NCBI GenBank assembly: GCA_025890175.1
Contig: JANPYM010000002.1
Location: 308,062 to 372,061, forward strand
Source: Ciborinia camelliae
Taxonomy: Eukaryota; Ascomycota; Leotiomycetes; Helotiales; Sclerotiniaceae
Direction: 5' to 3'
DNA: 64,000 nucleotides
Shown: piece by piece, positions 12,525 through 21,691 of the stretch
How positions within the stretch are numbered: position 1 is the first letter of the stretch
How the letters are laid out: the number at the start of each line of letters is the position of its first letter
Notes under the pieces: generated by a model
Database searches by the model: none
What the model saw: the letters and a program-made list of their open reading frames with translations, nothing else
Told to the model about the DNA's origin: nothing
Made by a program: the position numbers and the translations under genes

Positions 12525-13979
12525 ATGAATAACAGTCAAGGCGACTTAATTCCACGACCTCTCCGTTTGGGAGATCGAATTATTATCCAAAAGCCTCTAT
12601 CTAGAAGAGGTAAGGGACCTGGATTGTTGATCCTCACGCCAGGGAGTTACGTTGCACGAAATGACCGAAAAACACTCGATCCAGAGCCATGGCAAAAATG
12701 GGCAGAGGAAGGGTTTGTTGTTGTGAATGTCACGATCCCTCCTGATGAATTTGAAGCTGGTCAACAGGACTTGAGAGCTCATCTGGATTCGGCTCTGCAA
12801 GCTCTAAAATCATCACCGGAATGTACTGATCCTGATAAATTGGGACTCATCTGTATGTTCTTATATTATTGTGATTATGTTGCTGTGTACAATTTATGTG
12901 TTAAAAGCAGCTGACGGAAAGTCTTTCCATCTAGTTTATGCTGGAGACTTGGATGAGAACGTGCACACTGATACTATTCTCAATTTGATACACCGAGGAA
13001 TATTCTTGCTTGCTATTATCTTCACCGATGATTCCAGGAAACTTACTGAAGAAATTACAAATGCATCTATGCCCCCATTGATGATCCACAGCTCCAAGAG
13101 CTTACAGGACACTGAATTGCGAGCGAAAGATGTCGCTCATGTGTATGATGCAACCAAATCGGCAAACTTCATCCTTCCTAGTCATAAGGACTATGACCCA
13201 GGGGCTGCGGGTGTGGCACATACGAGGAGTCTTGGGTTCATCAAGAAATACCTTGGTGGGCCTATCTTTGATCTCGAAGCTATTTGGGATGAACATACTC
13301 TTTATGAATTTGGTGAACGGGATGTTGGGAAAACGATGAGTACTATGGTTGACCAACCATATGTAAATCATATTCCAGCAGTATGTGATCTTTTAATTGC
13401 TCTACATTGATGCTAATACATGTCTTCTCGCCACTAGATGACTGGTGGAATTGGGAGAGGCCCTCTGACAGAGTTCTACAGCAATCACTTTGTGTTCAGT
13501 AATCCGGAAGATACAAAGCTTGAACTTGTCAGTCGAACTGTTGGTGTCGATCGAGTAATTGATGAATTCATTTTCAGTTTCACTCATGATAGAGTTATCG
13601 ATTGGATGTGAGTAAAATAAATTCGTAAAAGCATAATGAACTTCTTAATTGACATCATGACAGTCTCCCAGGAATCCCCCCAACACACAAGCATGTACGG
13701 ATTCCATTCACTTCTGTAGTCAACGTCCGTGGCGATCGTTTATACCATGAACATATTGCCTGGGATCAAGCCACCGCCCTACGACAGCTTGGCCTCCTAC
13801 CCGAGTACCTTCCTTTCCCATATCCTCTTTCTGACGGTCGATTGCCGGCTAAGGGCAAACGATTTGAATATCGAGTTCCAACGGCTGGTGTGGAAACTGC
13901 CCAAAAATTGATGGACGAGAGTAGCGTGATAAGCAACGGATTGTTTGGATTCGACATTCGAGAAGTGGATGATGTGTGA
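12525..13979 (+). CDS. dienelactone-hydrolase-like protein fused to a SnoaL-like domain
   Basis: Four exons (12525-12852, 12911-13380, 13438-13607, 13664-13979) give about 427 residues. Residues about 20-240 resemble a dienelactone hydrolase alpha/beta fold (GPGLLILTPGSYVARN, then LDSALQAL, later ILPSHKDYDPGAAG and LGFIKKYLGG). Residues about 265-425 resemble the SnoaL/NTF2-like cup fold (VDRVIDEFIFSFTHD, then IPPTHKHVRIPF and LYHEHIAWDQATALRQLGLL). At the expected nucleophile elbow (usual pattern G-x-C-x-G-G) the protein reads LISDGK across intron 1, so the catalytic Cys is replaced by Ser. A clear acid residue is not evident, while a His is present in PSHKD. It may be a divergent or non-catalytic hydrolase; the SnoaL-like half could be the active part. 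It is convergent with the HET gene. Confidence 0.75.
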
Positions 13980-14066
13980 TGTTAATATGGTGACTGGAGT
14001 TCTTTCTTGTGCTATTGTAGAACGTTATTGGGCGAGAGCTACAGCTAATCGTTTCCCATCGATAAC

Positions 14067-16348
14067 TCAGCGCAGCTCAAAGGTTTGTGGTTTCATATTC
14101 TTATCCTCAGGCTGTACAGAGATTGCCTCCCCATCCATCATTCCATGGAGGTAGCATTCCCCAATAAACTCGTAATAGACTTGATCGGGCCGTGGAGTTA
14201 GTCGGGTATCTATAGCACTTGTATTTTCTGTACCTGGTACCATTTCCTCTCTGTTCGCAGCTGACCCCCGTGGGCGTTTTCTTAAGCTATCTTTGGTTGG
14301 TGTTTCACTTGCAAAGTATGGCCGCTTTCCGGAATATCGGCTCGCAGTACGTGGTGGCATTTCTCGATTTTTTTTTTCTTTGCATTTTGTTTTCGCGATT
14401 TCAGTCCCTTCCACAACCTCCAAAAGGTTTTGGCAGCGAGGATCCTGTCATCTTTATATCTTGCCTCCCGTATCTTCCATTGTTTTTCTATTTGGTCTGC
14501 TGTTTTCTCGTGCTTTCTTAGTATTATAGGCACTGTACAGCCATAGAAAATACAGATCAAATCACCATCCTTTGCCGATCTGGGTACTAGACCCAGATGA
14601 TGGCATTTTGAGCGCATGAGCGACCGGTTCCAAATTACAGCTTGTACTCGCCAGAGAAAATCCGCTACAATACCACATCTACCGTGATCAATAAGTTGGG
14701 TCGTATTTATGTCATCTTCAATGGCTCTCTGAAGGGCAAAGTAACAAGCTCTTGGATAAAATCCCAAAGCGTTACTTCCGTTAGGTCCACGATTGGCAAC
14801 AAGAGTCCGCCAGAATTCATCTGGTGGCGCCTCCCGATCCGTGGGCTTCCATTTAGCCAACTCTAGCCAACTCAAAGGGATATTTCCTCCAGAGGATCGC
14901 TCGCAAAGATTGTTCACCTCATCGAGGATAAACCCTTCAACAAACACGCTCTCGAAATCAACATCTCTACCGCCACTTTCGAACTGAATTTTCCTTGCAA
15001 AAGACCTGGAACCGGCCGCACTATATTTTTTCTCGTCAACACCTGGTAGCCCAACTAATGGATCGGCGTTGATTCGTCGCATCCTTCTCCCTATGACTGA
15101 GGCTGCCCCATCAACGGCAAAGTTCTTTTTTGATAAACCAGGGATCCAAGATGGCCAGGTCTTTTTTGGTGTTCCATCATTTTTCACCGCTTGCTCGGGC
15201 CACCATGGCCGGCAGAGAATGTCTAATGCTTTCGTTCCCTCCGATCTTCTCACTGCAAAAGCGATGAAGTCTTTGCAAACATCCAACAAATCCAAATCAT
15301 AATTCACCACATATACCTCTGAGCTAATCTTCGGCTTACTCCATTCAACAAAGTTCGCGATGGCAGGCAAAGTCTCGTATACATTCTTCCTATTTGTCCG
15401 TGGAAATGTATCTCGAGCAATAGCCAAGAGTGCATAAATTGTATCGCGTGGTTCACTTGCCTCGAAAGTTGACAGGGTAGAGACTAAATACTCCAGGTTT
15501 CGGAGTGGTTCTATTCGCGTTATATCGGACTCTCCAACCTTGGTGCGGCGAAGTAGATTGCTCGTTGCATCGACTAGTCTAGTTGCACTAATAACAGACA
15601 CATGAGCGAAGAATCCCGGGACATTGTCGTATCTCGTGTCTGTTTTAATGATTTTAGATAGGCTGTTATCTCTCTTTTCGGCCTCTATGAACAAAGAAAC
15701 AGCGTCTGCGAAGTCCTGCCAGGATATCGTGTCTTCTCCGCAGTGAAGGGTAGCTTTTGAGGCAAGTGCGATCTCTTGCACCACCCATCTTCTCGAAAAC
15801 CACTGCCTTCCCATCAGTCTGGACATTGCCATCCATTGTGAGCCTGTTGATTCATCCTGCAGCAGACTATCGAACTCTTCGAGCTTCAAGACTCGATCTT
15901 TGATAAATTTGATTGCTTCCTTGCTATCTTCGTCGTGGTCACCCAGCCATACACACACACTTTTCGCTTTGCTATAGATATCGGACATCATTGGAACCTG
16001 TTCATTCCTTTCCAGTACATTCTTTTGATTGATACAAATGGCATCAACCCATAGAACTCTCATAGTAGATTCATATCTCAACCGTTTCAAAGCGGCTCTT
16101 AAAGTTTCAGATACTGCAAAGTCGTACAACATACCATTTATTTTATCTCGTATCTTGATTGATACATCGGGATTTTGACCACCCCAGCAATACGACAGGG
16201 CTTCATATGACTCGTTCTTCTCATTATCGGTCGTCAATTCGCAGATAATCTCGTCGCTTTCTTTCGCTGGCAATAACAACAAATATCTAAGACTCGTTGG
16301 TTTGGGAAGTGGACACTCATCATAGTTGTACTTGTTAAAACTAGGCAT
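14067..16348 (-). CDS. HET-domain (heterokaryon incompatibility) protein, apparent frameshift
   Basis: The HET domain is clear: YEALSYCWGG at residues about 48-57, LWVDAICINQ at about 99-108, then ERNEQVPMMSDIYSKA and VCVWLGDHDED. By family knowledge these proteins trigger cell death after fusion of unlike hyphae or act in innate immunity-like responses. The main frame runs from ATG 16348 (the upstream codon is GTG) to a stop at 14282. However, the typical C-terminal HET ending YYEFIGECYLHGMMDGEA lies in another frame that ends at 14067. The frames differ by one base and meet around a T10 run at 14368-14377 (A10 on the coding strand). So this is either a single-base assembly error, a recent knock-out, or a polymorphic allele. 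If joined, the protein would be about 760 residues. Confidence 0.85.
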
Positions 16349-18061
16349 TGTCGAGAAAAGAACTTCTTCATTCGGGGTGTAATAGGAGTTTTGCACAAAT
16401 TATCTACGGACCGACCTTTTAATTTGAAGTCCTCAGCGCATTCCAAAAAGAGTTTGCCAAAACTGAGCGGTACGCCAACTTTTTTGAGTCTTTTATCAAT
16501 CCAAGATATACAAGGTCACAAGTCAGCTCACCGAATGTGTAACCTTCTAAAAGGATACCATCCCAAGATGTGGCTTTCCGAATACGCGTATCTAATTAGC
16601 CCCCATAGCATCAGTTCGGTAAGACGAAATCCTTTGCTATCATTCAGTAACAAAGTAAATTTGGGGGTAACGGAAAGCTGTATTCATTGCGCCCCACGGG
16701 AGGCAATTCGATACAACACGGCATAAAATATTACATTTTCCAACCTGCCTGCCTGAACAACTGATTGAGATCACCCGATCAGGACATTTCAATAGTTTCA
16801 AATGCACATCCTTTTATTTTGAGGCTGTTGTGACCACAAATCATGACTGGATATCACCCATGTTCAATGTCTTTCGGCCTGGCGCTTTTTGCCGATAGAT
16901 ACAAATTGCCATGGTTTGCAATAGCATGGATGCAACAGCAGAGCCTCAAAATTGAAGAGATCTAGATTTATTTCCTGACCCGCCATCTCTGCGCAATAAA
17001 TTATTACCAGTCAAAACAAACTTTCTTGTCATGTACCCAATGGACCCCAGATTCAGGCCGATCTTTTTCGAGGCTCTTCCATTCACCCAGCCAATTACAC
17101 CCCTCTGGCAAATCACTTTTGCCAAGATACCATACGGCGTTCAATGTTCTTACCTCCAAGTTTCTACCCTACGCGAAAAGGTTCGATGAGTAATATTTCA
17201 ACACCCAGATTCAAACGGAACGATTGATCATATGCCACCTGAAGACAAGTACATCAGGCGGGTAATAATATACTCACAATCTTACCGAAAATCAGGTTGT
17301 CATAATTAAGCGGTATTTCTGAGTAGTTCACTGGTTCGGTATTTCACCAAATAACAAAACAAGGCTGGGGAACGACTGTCCGTTTTGGCATTCATACATT
17401 TTGTATGGCTTGCTTCAATGGTGCCTCGAGAGGAAACATGATCAGGCTCGATGATTTCCATTTACACTATTTCATCGGGCAGAAGTTGTAAATCTGCGGA
17501 GATGCAGCTGAGCTTGCTCATGAACTGCTTTTTATCTTGCCACTTTTGTCCATTTGGTAATTCTTGGAAGGGGGAGCGGGGGGCTTTTGGATACCCTAAT
17601 ATCTTTCTCGTTATGTTGAGCTGGAATAGGAAGAAGGAACAAGCAAGCAAGTTCTTGACTTCTTCTGGTGGCCTTGGGAAATGTCATCTTATACATCTAG
17701 GCATGTGAATGAAATATTTGCATTGAATGAATAATCCATCTTATATTTTTTTAAAAAAAGAATGTATGAAATATTGGATATCCAATTCACATAATCGCAT
17801 GGAAAATCGGGGTTGTTATTCACATCCTCTTTTTTTTTAATTACCAACTTATTATCATTATAATATTCGCTATCCACCTCATCCACTACCCTTCTTTTCC
17901 GTTTATAAAAGAGCTTCTTTTTCCTTGCTTTTGCTTTATCTTTCTTTCTCTTTCTTCTAATACTATATCTCATAATTATATTCATTAAGATAATACTTCA
18001 ACCCCGCTTAGCCGTCAAGTTCAAATTCATTGAAATATATACTTTTATATGCGATATAGAA
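16349..18061. other. intergenic region upstream of HET gene
   Basis: About 1.7 kb with no convincing gene. The ORFs at 16391-16726 and 17451-17708 show no domain or splice-supported extension. The right part (17730-18000) is T-rich. Confidence 0.5.
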
Positions 18062-18064
18062 TAT

Positions 18065-18236
18065 ACCTCAAATACATCAAATACATCAAATACATCAAAT
18101 ACATCAAATACATCAAATACATCAAATACATCAAATACATCAAATACATCAAATACATCAAATACATCAAATACATCAAATACATCAAATACATCAAATA
18201 CATCAAATACATCAAATACATCAAATACATCAAATA
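18065..18236. repeat. 9-bp minisatellite (ATACATCAA)
   Basis: About nineteen nearly perfect copies of a 9-bp unit. The unit is a multiple of three, so several frames stay open (repeating Ile-Lys-Tyr on plus). No sign of a real protein. Confidence 0.95.
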
Positions 18237-18245
18237 TTCTTTTTA

Positions 18246-18396
18246 TCAATATCCTCACCAATATCCTCACCAATATCCTCACCAATATCCTCACCAATAT
18301 CCTCACCAATATCCTCACCAATATCCTCACCAATATCCTCACCAATATCCTCACCAATATCCTCACCAATATCCTCACCAATATCCTCACCAAACA
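18246..18396. repeat. 12-bp minisatellite (CAATATCCTCAC)
   Basis: Twelve or more nearly perfect 12-bp copies, starting only about 10 bp after the preceding 9-bp array. A CCCTCA run follows at about 18420-18455. The two arrays lie in the presumed leader of the ORF at 18471. Confidence 0.95.
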
Positions 18397-18470
18397 TCCT
18401 CATCAAACATTCTTCCTTCTCCCCTTCACCCTCACCCTCACCCTCATCACCCTCACAACCACCAAAAAAA

Positions 18471-18733
18471 ATGCACATCTCCACCCTTTCCACCCCTTTT
18501 TTCCTCCTCCTTCTCTTCTTTTTTCCTCTTATCAACGCATCCTCAACAGGCGGCCCCCTCCAACCCGTAGACTTTTGTCAGTCGATGGGTAGTCCGTGTG
18601 AAGCGGAAATGCACATGGGAGATCCGGGGGCTAGGGTGAGGGTTAGGGGTGGGGGTTGGAGTGGGTTTGAGAGGAGGGGTAGGTTTGAGAGGAGGGATGG
18701 GGAGTTAGAGGAGGGAGGAGAGGAGGGGAGGGG
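18471..18733 (+). CDS. putative secreted protein, truncated by assembly gap
   Basis: An ATG opens a strong signal-peptide-like N-terminus: MHISTLST, a hydrophobic core FFLLLLFFFPLI and a likely cleavage after NASS. The next part, GGPLQPVDFCQSMGSPCEAEM, is ordinary protein sequence. From about 18630 the sequence becomes G-rich and low complexity (VRVRGGGW, FERRGRFERR) and runs into the N gap, so it may be an intron or an array there. The 3' end is missing. No family recognised. It may be a small secreted protein or a chance ORF. Confidence 0.35.
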
Positions 18734-19478
18734 NNNNNNNNNNNNNNNNNNNNNNNNNNNNNNNNNNNNNNNNNNNNNNNNNNNNNNNNNNNNNNNNNNN
18801 NNNNNNNNNNNNNNNNNNNNNNNNNNNNNNNNNNNNNNNNNNNNNNNNNNNNNNNNNNNNNNNNNNNNNNNNNNNNNNNNNNNNNNNNNNNNNNNNNNNN
18901 NNNNNNNNNNNNNNNNNNNNNNNNNNNNNNNNNNNNNNNNNNNNNNNNNNNNNNNNNNNNNNNNNNNNNNNNNNNNNNNNNNNNNNNNNNNNNNNNNNNN
19001 NNNNNNNNNNNNNNNNNNNNNNNNNNNNNNNNNNNNNNNNNNNNNNNNNNNNNNNNNNNNNNNNNNNNNNNNNNNNNNNNNNNNNNNNNNNNNNNNNNNN
19101 NNNNNNNNNNNNNNNNNNNNNNNNNNNNNNNNNNNNNNNNNNNNNNNNNNNNNNNNNNNNNNNNNNNNNNNNNNNNNNNNNNNNNNNNNNNNNNNNNNNN
19201 NNNNNNNNNNNNNNNNNNNNNNNNNNNNNNNNNNNNNNNNNNNNNNNNNNNNNNNNNNNNNNNNNNNNNNNNNNNNNNNNNNNNNNNNNNNNNNNNNNNN
19301 NNNNNNNNNNNNNNNNNNNNNNNNNNNNNNNNNNNNNNNNNNNNNNNNNNNNNNNNNNNNNNNNNNNNNNNNNNNNNNNNNNNNNNNNNNNNNNNNNNNN
19401 NNNNNNNNNNNNNNNNNNNNNNNNNNNNNNNNNNNNNNNNNNNNNNNNNNNNNNNNNNNNNNNNNNNNNNNNNNNNNN
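18734..19478. other. assembly gap (N run)
   Basis: An unresolved stretch of 745 N. It follows G-rich low-complexity sequence and two minisatellites, and it ends only 3 bases before the stop codon of the SQT1-like gene. The gap is probably caused by repeats. Confidence 0.99.
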
Positions 19479-19481
19479 CCC

Positions 19482-21017
19482 CTAAAGCGGCGATTCAAAA
19501 ACCAAACTAATCCCATCATCACCCGCCGTAACGATTCTCCCGCCATCGCCCTGAACAAAGCCCAAGACGCCACCGCCCTCGCCATCCCCACGATGACCCT
19601 TCCACTCCCTCACGAATCCCGAATTGGCGATGCCGGTGCCACCCCTCGTATCCCACCGACGAACCACGCCGTCCATGCCACAGCTCGTCAGGAGCCAACC
19701 GCCCGACTGTGCATTCTTGATGAACTCGACCTTCACCACGCTGTATTCCTCGTGCGCTTCCTTGATGTGTCTGCGGACCGCGAATCGGTGCGCCGCGTCG
19801 AAGAGCGCGATGCTGCCGTCCACGCTTCCCGTCGCCATCAGTGTCAATGGGGGTTGCGCAAAGGCAATCGACTCGATCCCATCACCTTGTGCCTGCAGAT
19901 CCGCGAGGATTTGTCCGGCTTGACCAGCTGACGCGGCACTTCCACTTGCCTTTCCACTTGCCTTTCCACCCGCTTGTTTTCCCCCTTTACCTTTCGACGC
20001 CGCGCCCGCACCAGATGCATCTCCCAATCGAGGTAAGCCCACAACTTTAATCGCACCCCCCGCGCCACCAACCGCAACAAAGGCTCCGGTTGGCGCAATC
20101 CCCACACTGAACAAACCCCCCTCGACCGCAAATCTCTGATCCAAGGCCGTGAGACCGACGACCGTCTGTCCACTCTCTCCCTGTGTGAGCCCGACCGCCG
20201 CCGCCTCGCCAAACACATCCCACACGTATAAACTTCCATCCTCACTAACCGACGCCAGCAATTTTCCATCCGGCGACCAGGCTCCCGCCGTGCAAGACTC
20301 GGTGTGCAAGAAATAACTCTGCATCATCTGCAGGGGCGCATCCTTCTGACTGGGATCCACAGTGTAAACCCACACGCTCCCATCATTGGCGCCCAAGGCG
20401 AACGTATTGGGGAATTTCTCATACGGACACGCGATCAACCAGTTGATCTCCTCGACCTCTTGCACCTCGGTGTAGAACTTCCACTTACTCCCATTCGTCA
20501 CGTACGCTCTCAATTTCCCATCCAAGCCCCCCGAGAGCAGGAACTTGCCATCCGGCAAGGTAAACGCCAGCCCATTGATCGAATCCGTATGACCCTCCAA
20601 CTTAAAAATCGGCTCCAATCCCTTGCGCTCCACCCTCTCGTTCGGATTACTCAGGTAGCTGGCCGGGAGCACGGGCGTCGGTTCGGGCGTCGCATCAAAT
20701 ATATATCCAGTCCCCGGGGCATCATCCCCATCGCTACCACCCGTCGCGACGATTTCCGGCCGCGTGGGATGTTGAGCTATGCAGAAGATGGAATCTTTAT
20801 GGTGGTCGAAATGGGCCGCGGAATCGTTTTGGAGTTGGTATTCTTCTTGCATTAATTCATCTTCGCCTTCGCCTTCGCCAGCTTCTTCATCGCCCGAATC
20901 CATAGCCGCATCACCATCTACATCATCGATTTCTTCCGCGGCATCCGCGGGGTCGAACATTTCGCTATCGTCTTCATTGATGCGGTCATCTTGGTGGGGG
21001 TGGTGGGAGGATGACAT
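19482..21017 (-). CDS. SQT1: WD40-repeat ribosome assembly protein, SQT1/AAMP-like
   Basis: A single 511-codon exon. The N-terminus is acidic (DDVDGDAAMDSGDEEAGEGE) and is followed by WD40 blades: HHKDSIFCIAQHPTRPEIVATGGSDG, LEGHTDSINGLAF, then HTESCTAGAWSPDGKLLASVSEDGSLYVWD, and near the end MDGVVRRWDTRGG and VTAGDDGISLVFE. By family knowledge Sqt1 is the dedicated chaperone of the ribosomal protein Rpl10/uL16 in cytoplasmic 60S assembly; human AAMP is the homologue. Yeast Sqt1 is shorter, and the extra length here is mainly a Gly/Ala/Lys/Ser-rich insert at about residues 334-368 (SKGKGGKQAGGKASGKASGS). The gene is complete although the gap begins right after it. Local GC is higher than in neighbouring intergenic DNA. 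Confidence 0.85.
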   Translation of the reverse strand: MSSSHHPHQDDRINEDDSEMFDPADAAEEIDDVDGDAAMDSGDEEAGEGEGEDELMQEEYQLQNDSAAHFDHHKDSIFCIAQHPTRPEIVATGGSDGDDAPGTGYIFDATPEPTPVLPASYLSNPNERVERKGLEPIFKLEGHTDSINGLAFTLPDGKFLLSGGLDGKLRAYVTNGSKWKFYTEVQEVEEINWLIACPYEKFPNTFALGANDGSVWVYTVDPSQKDAPLQMMQSYFLHTESCTAGAWSPDGKLLASVSEDGSLYVWDVFGEAAAVGLTQGESGQTVVGLTALDQRFAVEGGLFSVGIAPTGAFVAVGGAGGAIKVVGLPRLGDASGAGAASKGKGGKQAGGKASGKASGSAASAGQAGQILADLQAQGDGIESIAFAQPPLTLMATGSVDGSIALFDAAHRFAVRRHIKEAHEEYSVVKVEFIKNAQSGGWLLTSCGMDGVVRRWDTRGGTGIANSGFVREWKGHRGDGEGGGVLGFVQGDGGRIVTAGDDGISLVFESPL

Positions 21018-21691
21018 CGTATGGTGTATATTGTTTTGTATATTATTTTGTATATTGAAGAGTAGAAGAGAAGAAGGATGGGAGTAAAATAGATGGGTGA
21101 GGAGGGATGAAAGTTATCTGCGGATTTTCTCAAGATAACCTTTGGGGGAATGGTTTTCTTCCGACTTCGAAAATGCTTGATAATCTTTTTTTTTCTTGGC
21201 TTCCAATTCGGTTTGCCCCGCGACGCACGGACCATGTTCAGATTGTGCCCCTCCATGCCCAGTGCCCCCAACATGCCCGATATGAGCTTACAAATATTTC
21301 CCGTCAGTAGAATCTCTCCCCCTTTTTAAGGTGCTTACGTACCTAGGTAGGTAAGCATTAAGCATACAGGAAGTTTAGATTTCCATTTCCATGCAGATCC
21401 CATCAATAATAGTTCAATCGAAACAGGAACGATCATCTTCTCAACTCCGGAATTCCCGAATAGGATCAATGTGTAGTAATACGCGAACCCGAACTCCGGA
21501 AGTTTTCCCGTTCTGGTACGATGTCTAAAAAGATAGGTATACCTATAGATAGATGTAGTACCGGTAATCATGGCTTCAATTTATCTTCCTACACATGAAT
21601 CAAATATTATCGAACATCACCTCAGTGGAATCTTCATCTCTATAGTACATATCTCTCCAACATAACTCTCAACTCCTTCTACCCTATCAAA
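21018..21691. other. intergenic region between SQT1-like and CoA-ligase genes
   Basis: Noncoding. It contains a near-perfect palindrome centred on CCTAGG (21333-21356, arms GCTTAC and GTAAGC) and the presumed promoter of the SQT1-like gene. Confidence 0.5.

Noticed and set aside
4494..16396. A secondary metabolite gene cluster (P450, Zn2Cys6, hydrolase-like)
   Set aside because: No polyketide, peptide or terpene core enzyme nearby; large gaps between genes.
17998..18570. Repeating IKY, MYL, DVF, YPHQ and GED peptides
   Set aside because: All arise from the 9-bp and 12-bp arrays; open in several frames at once.
19484..21087. Plus-strand ORFs inside the SQT1-like gene
   Set aside because: Shadows of a clear WD40 gene on the minus strand.
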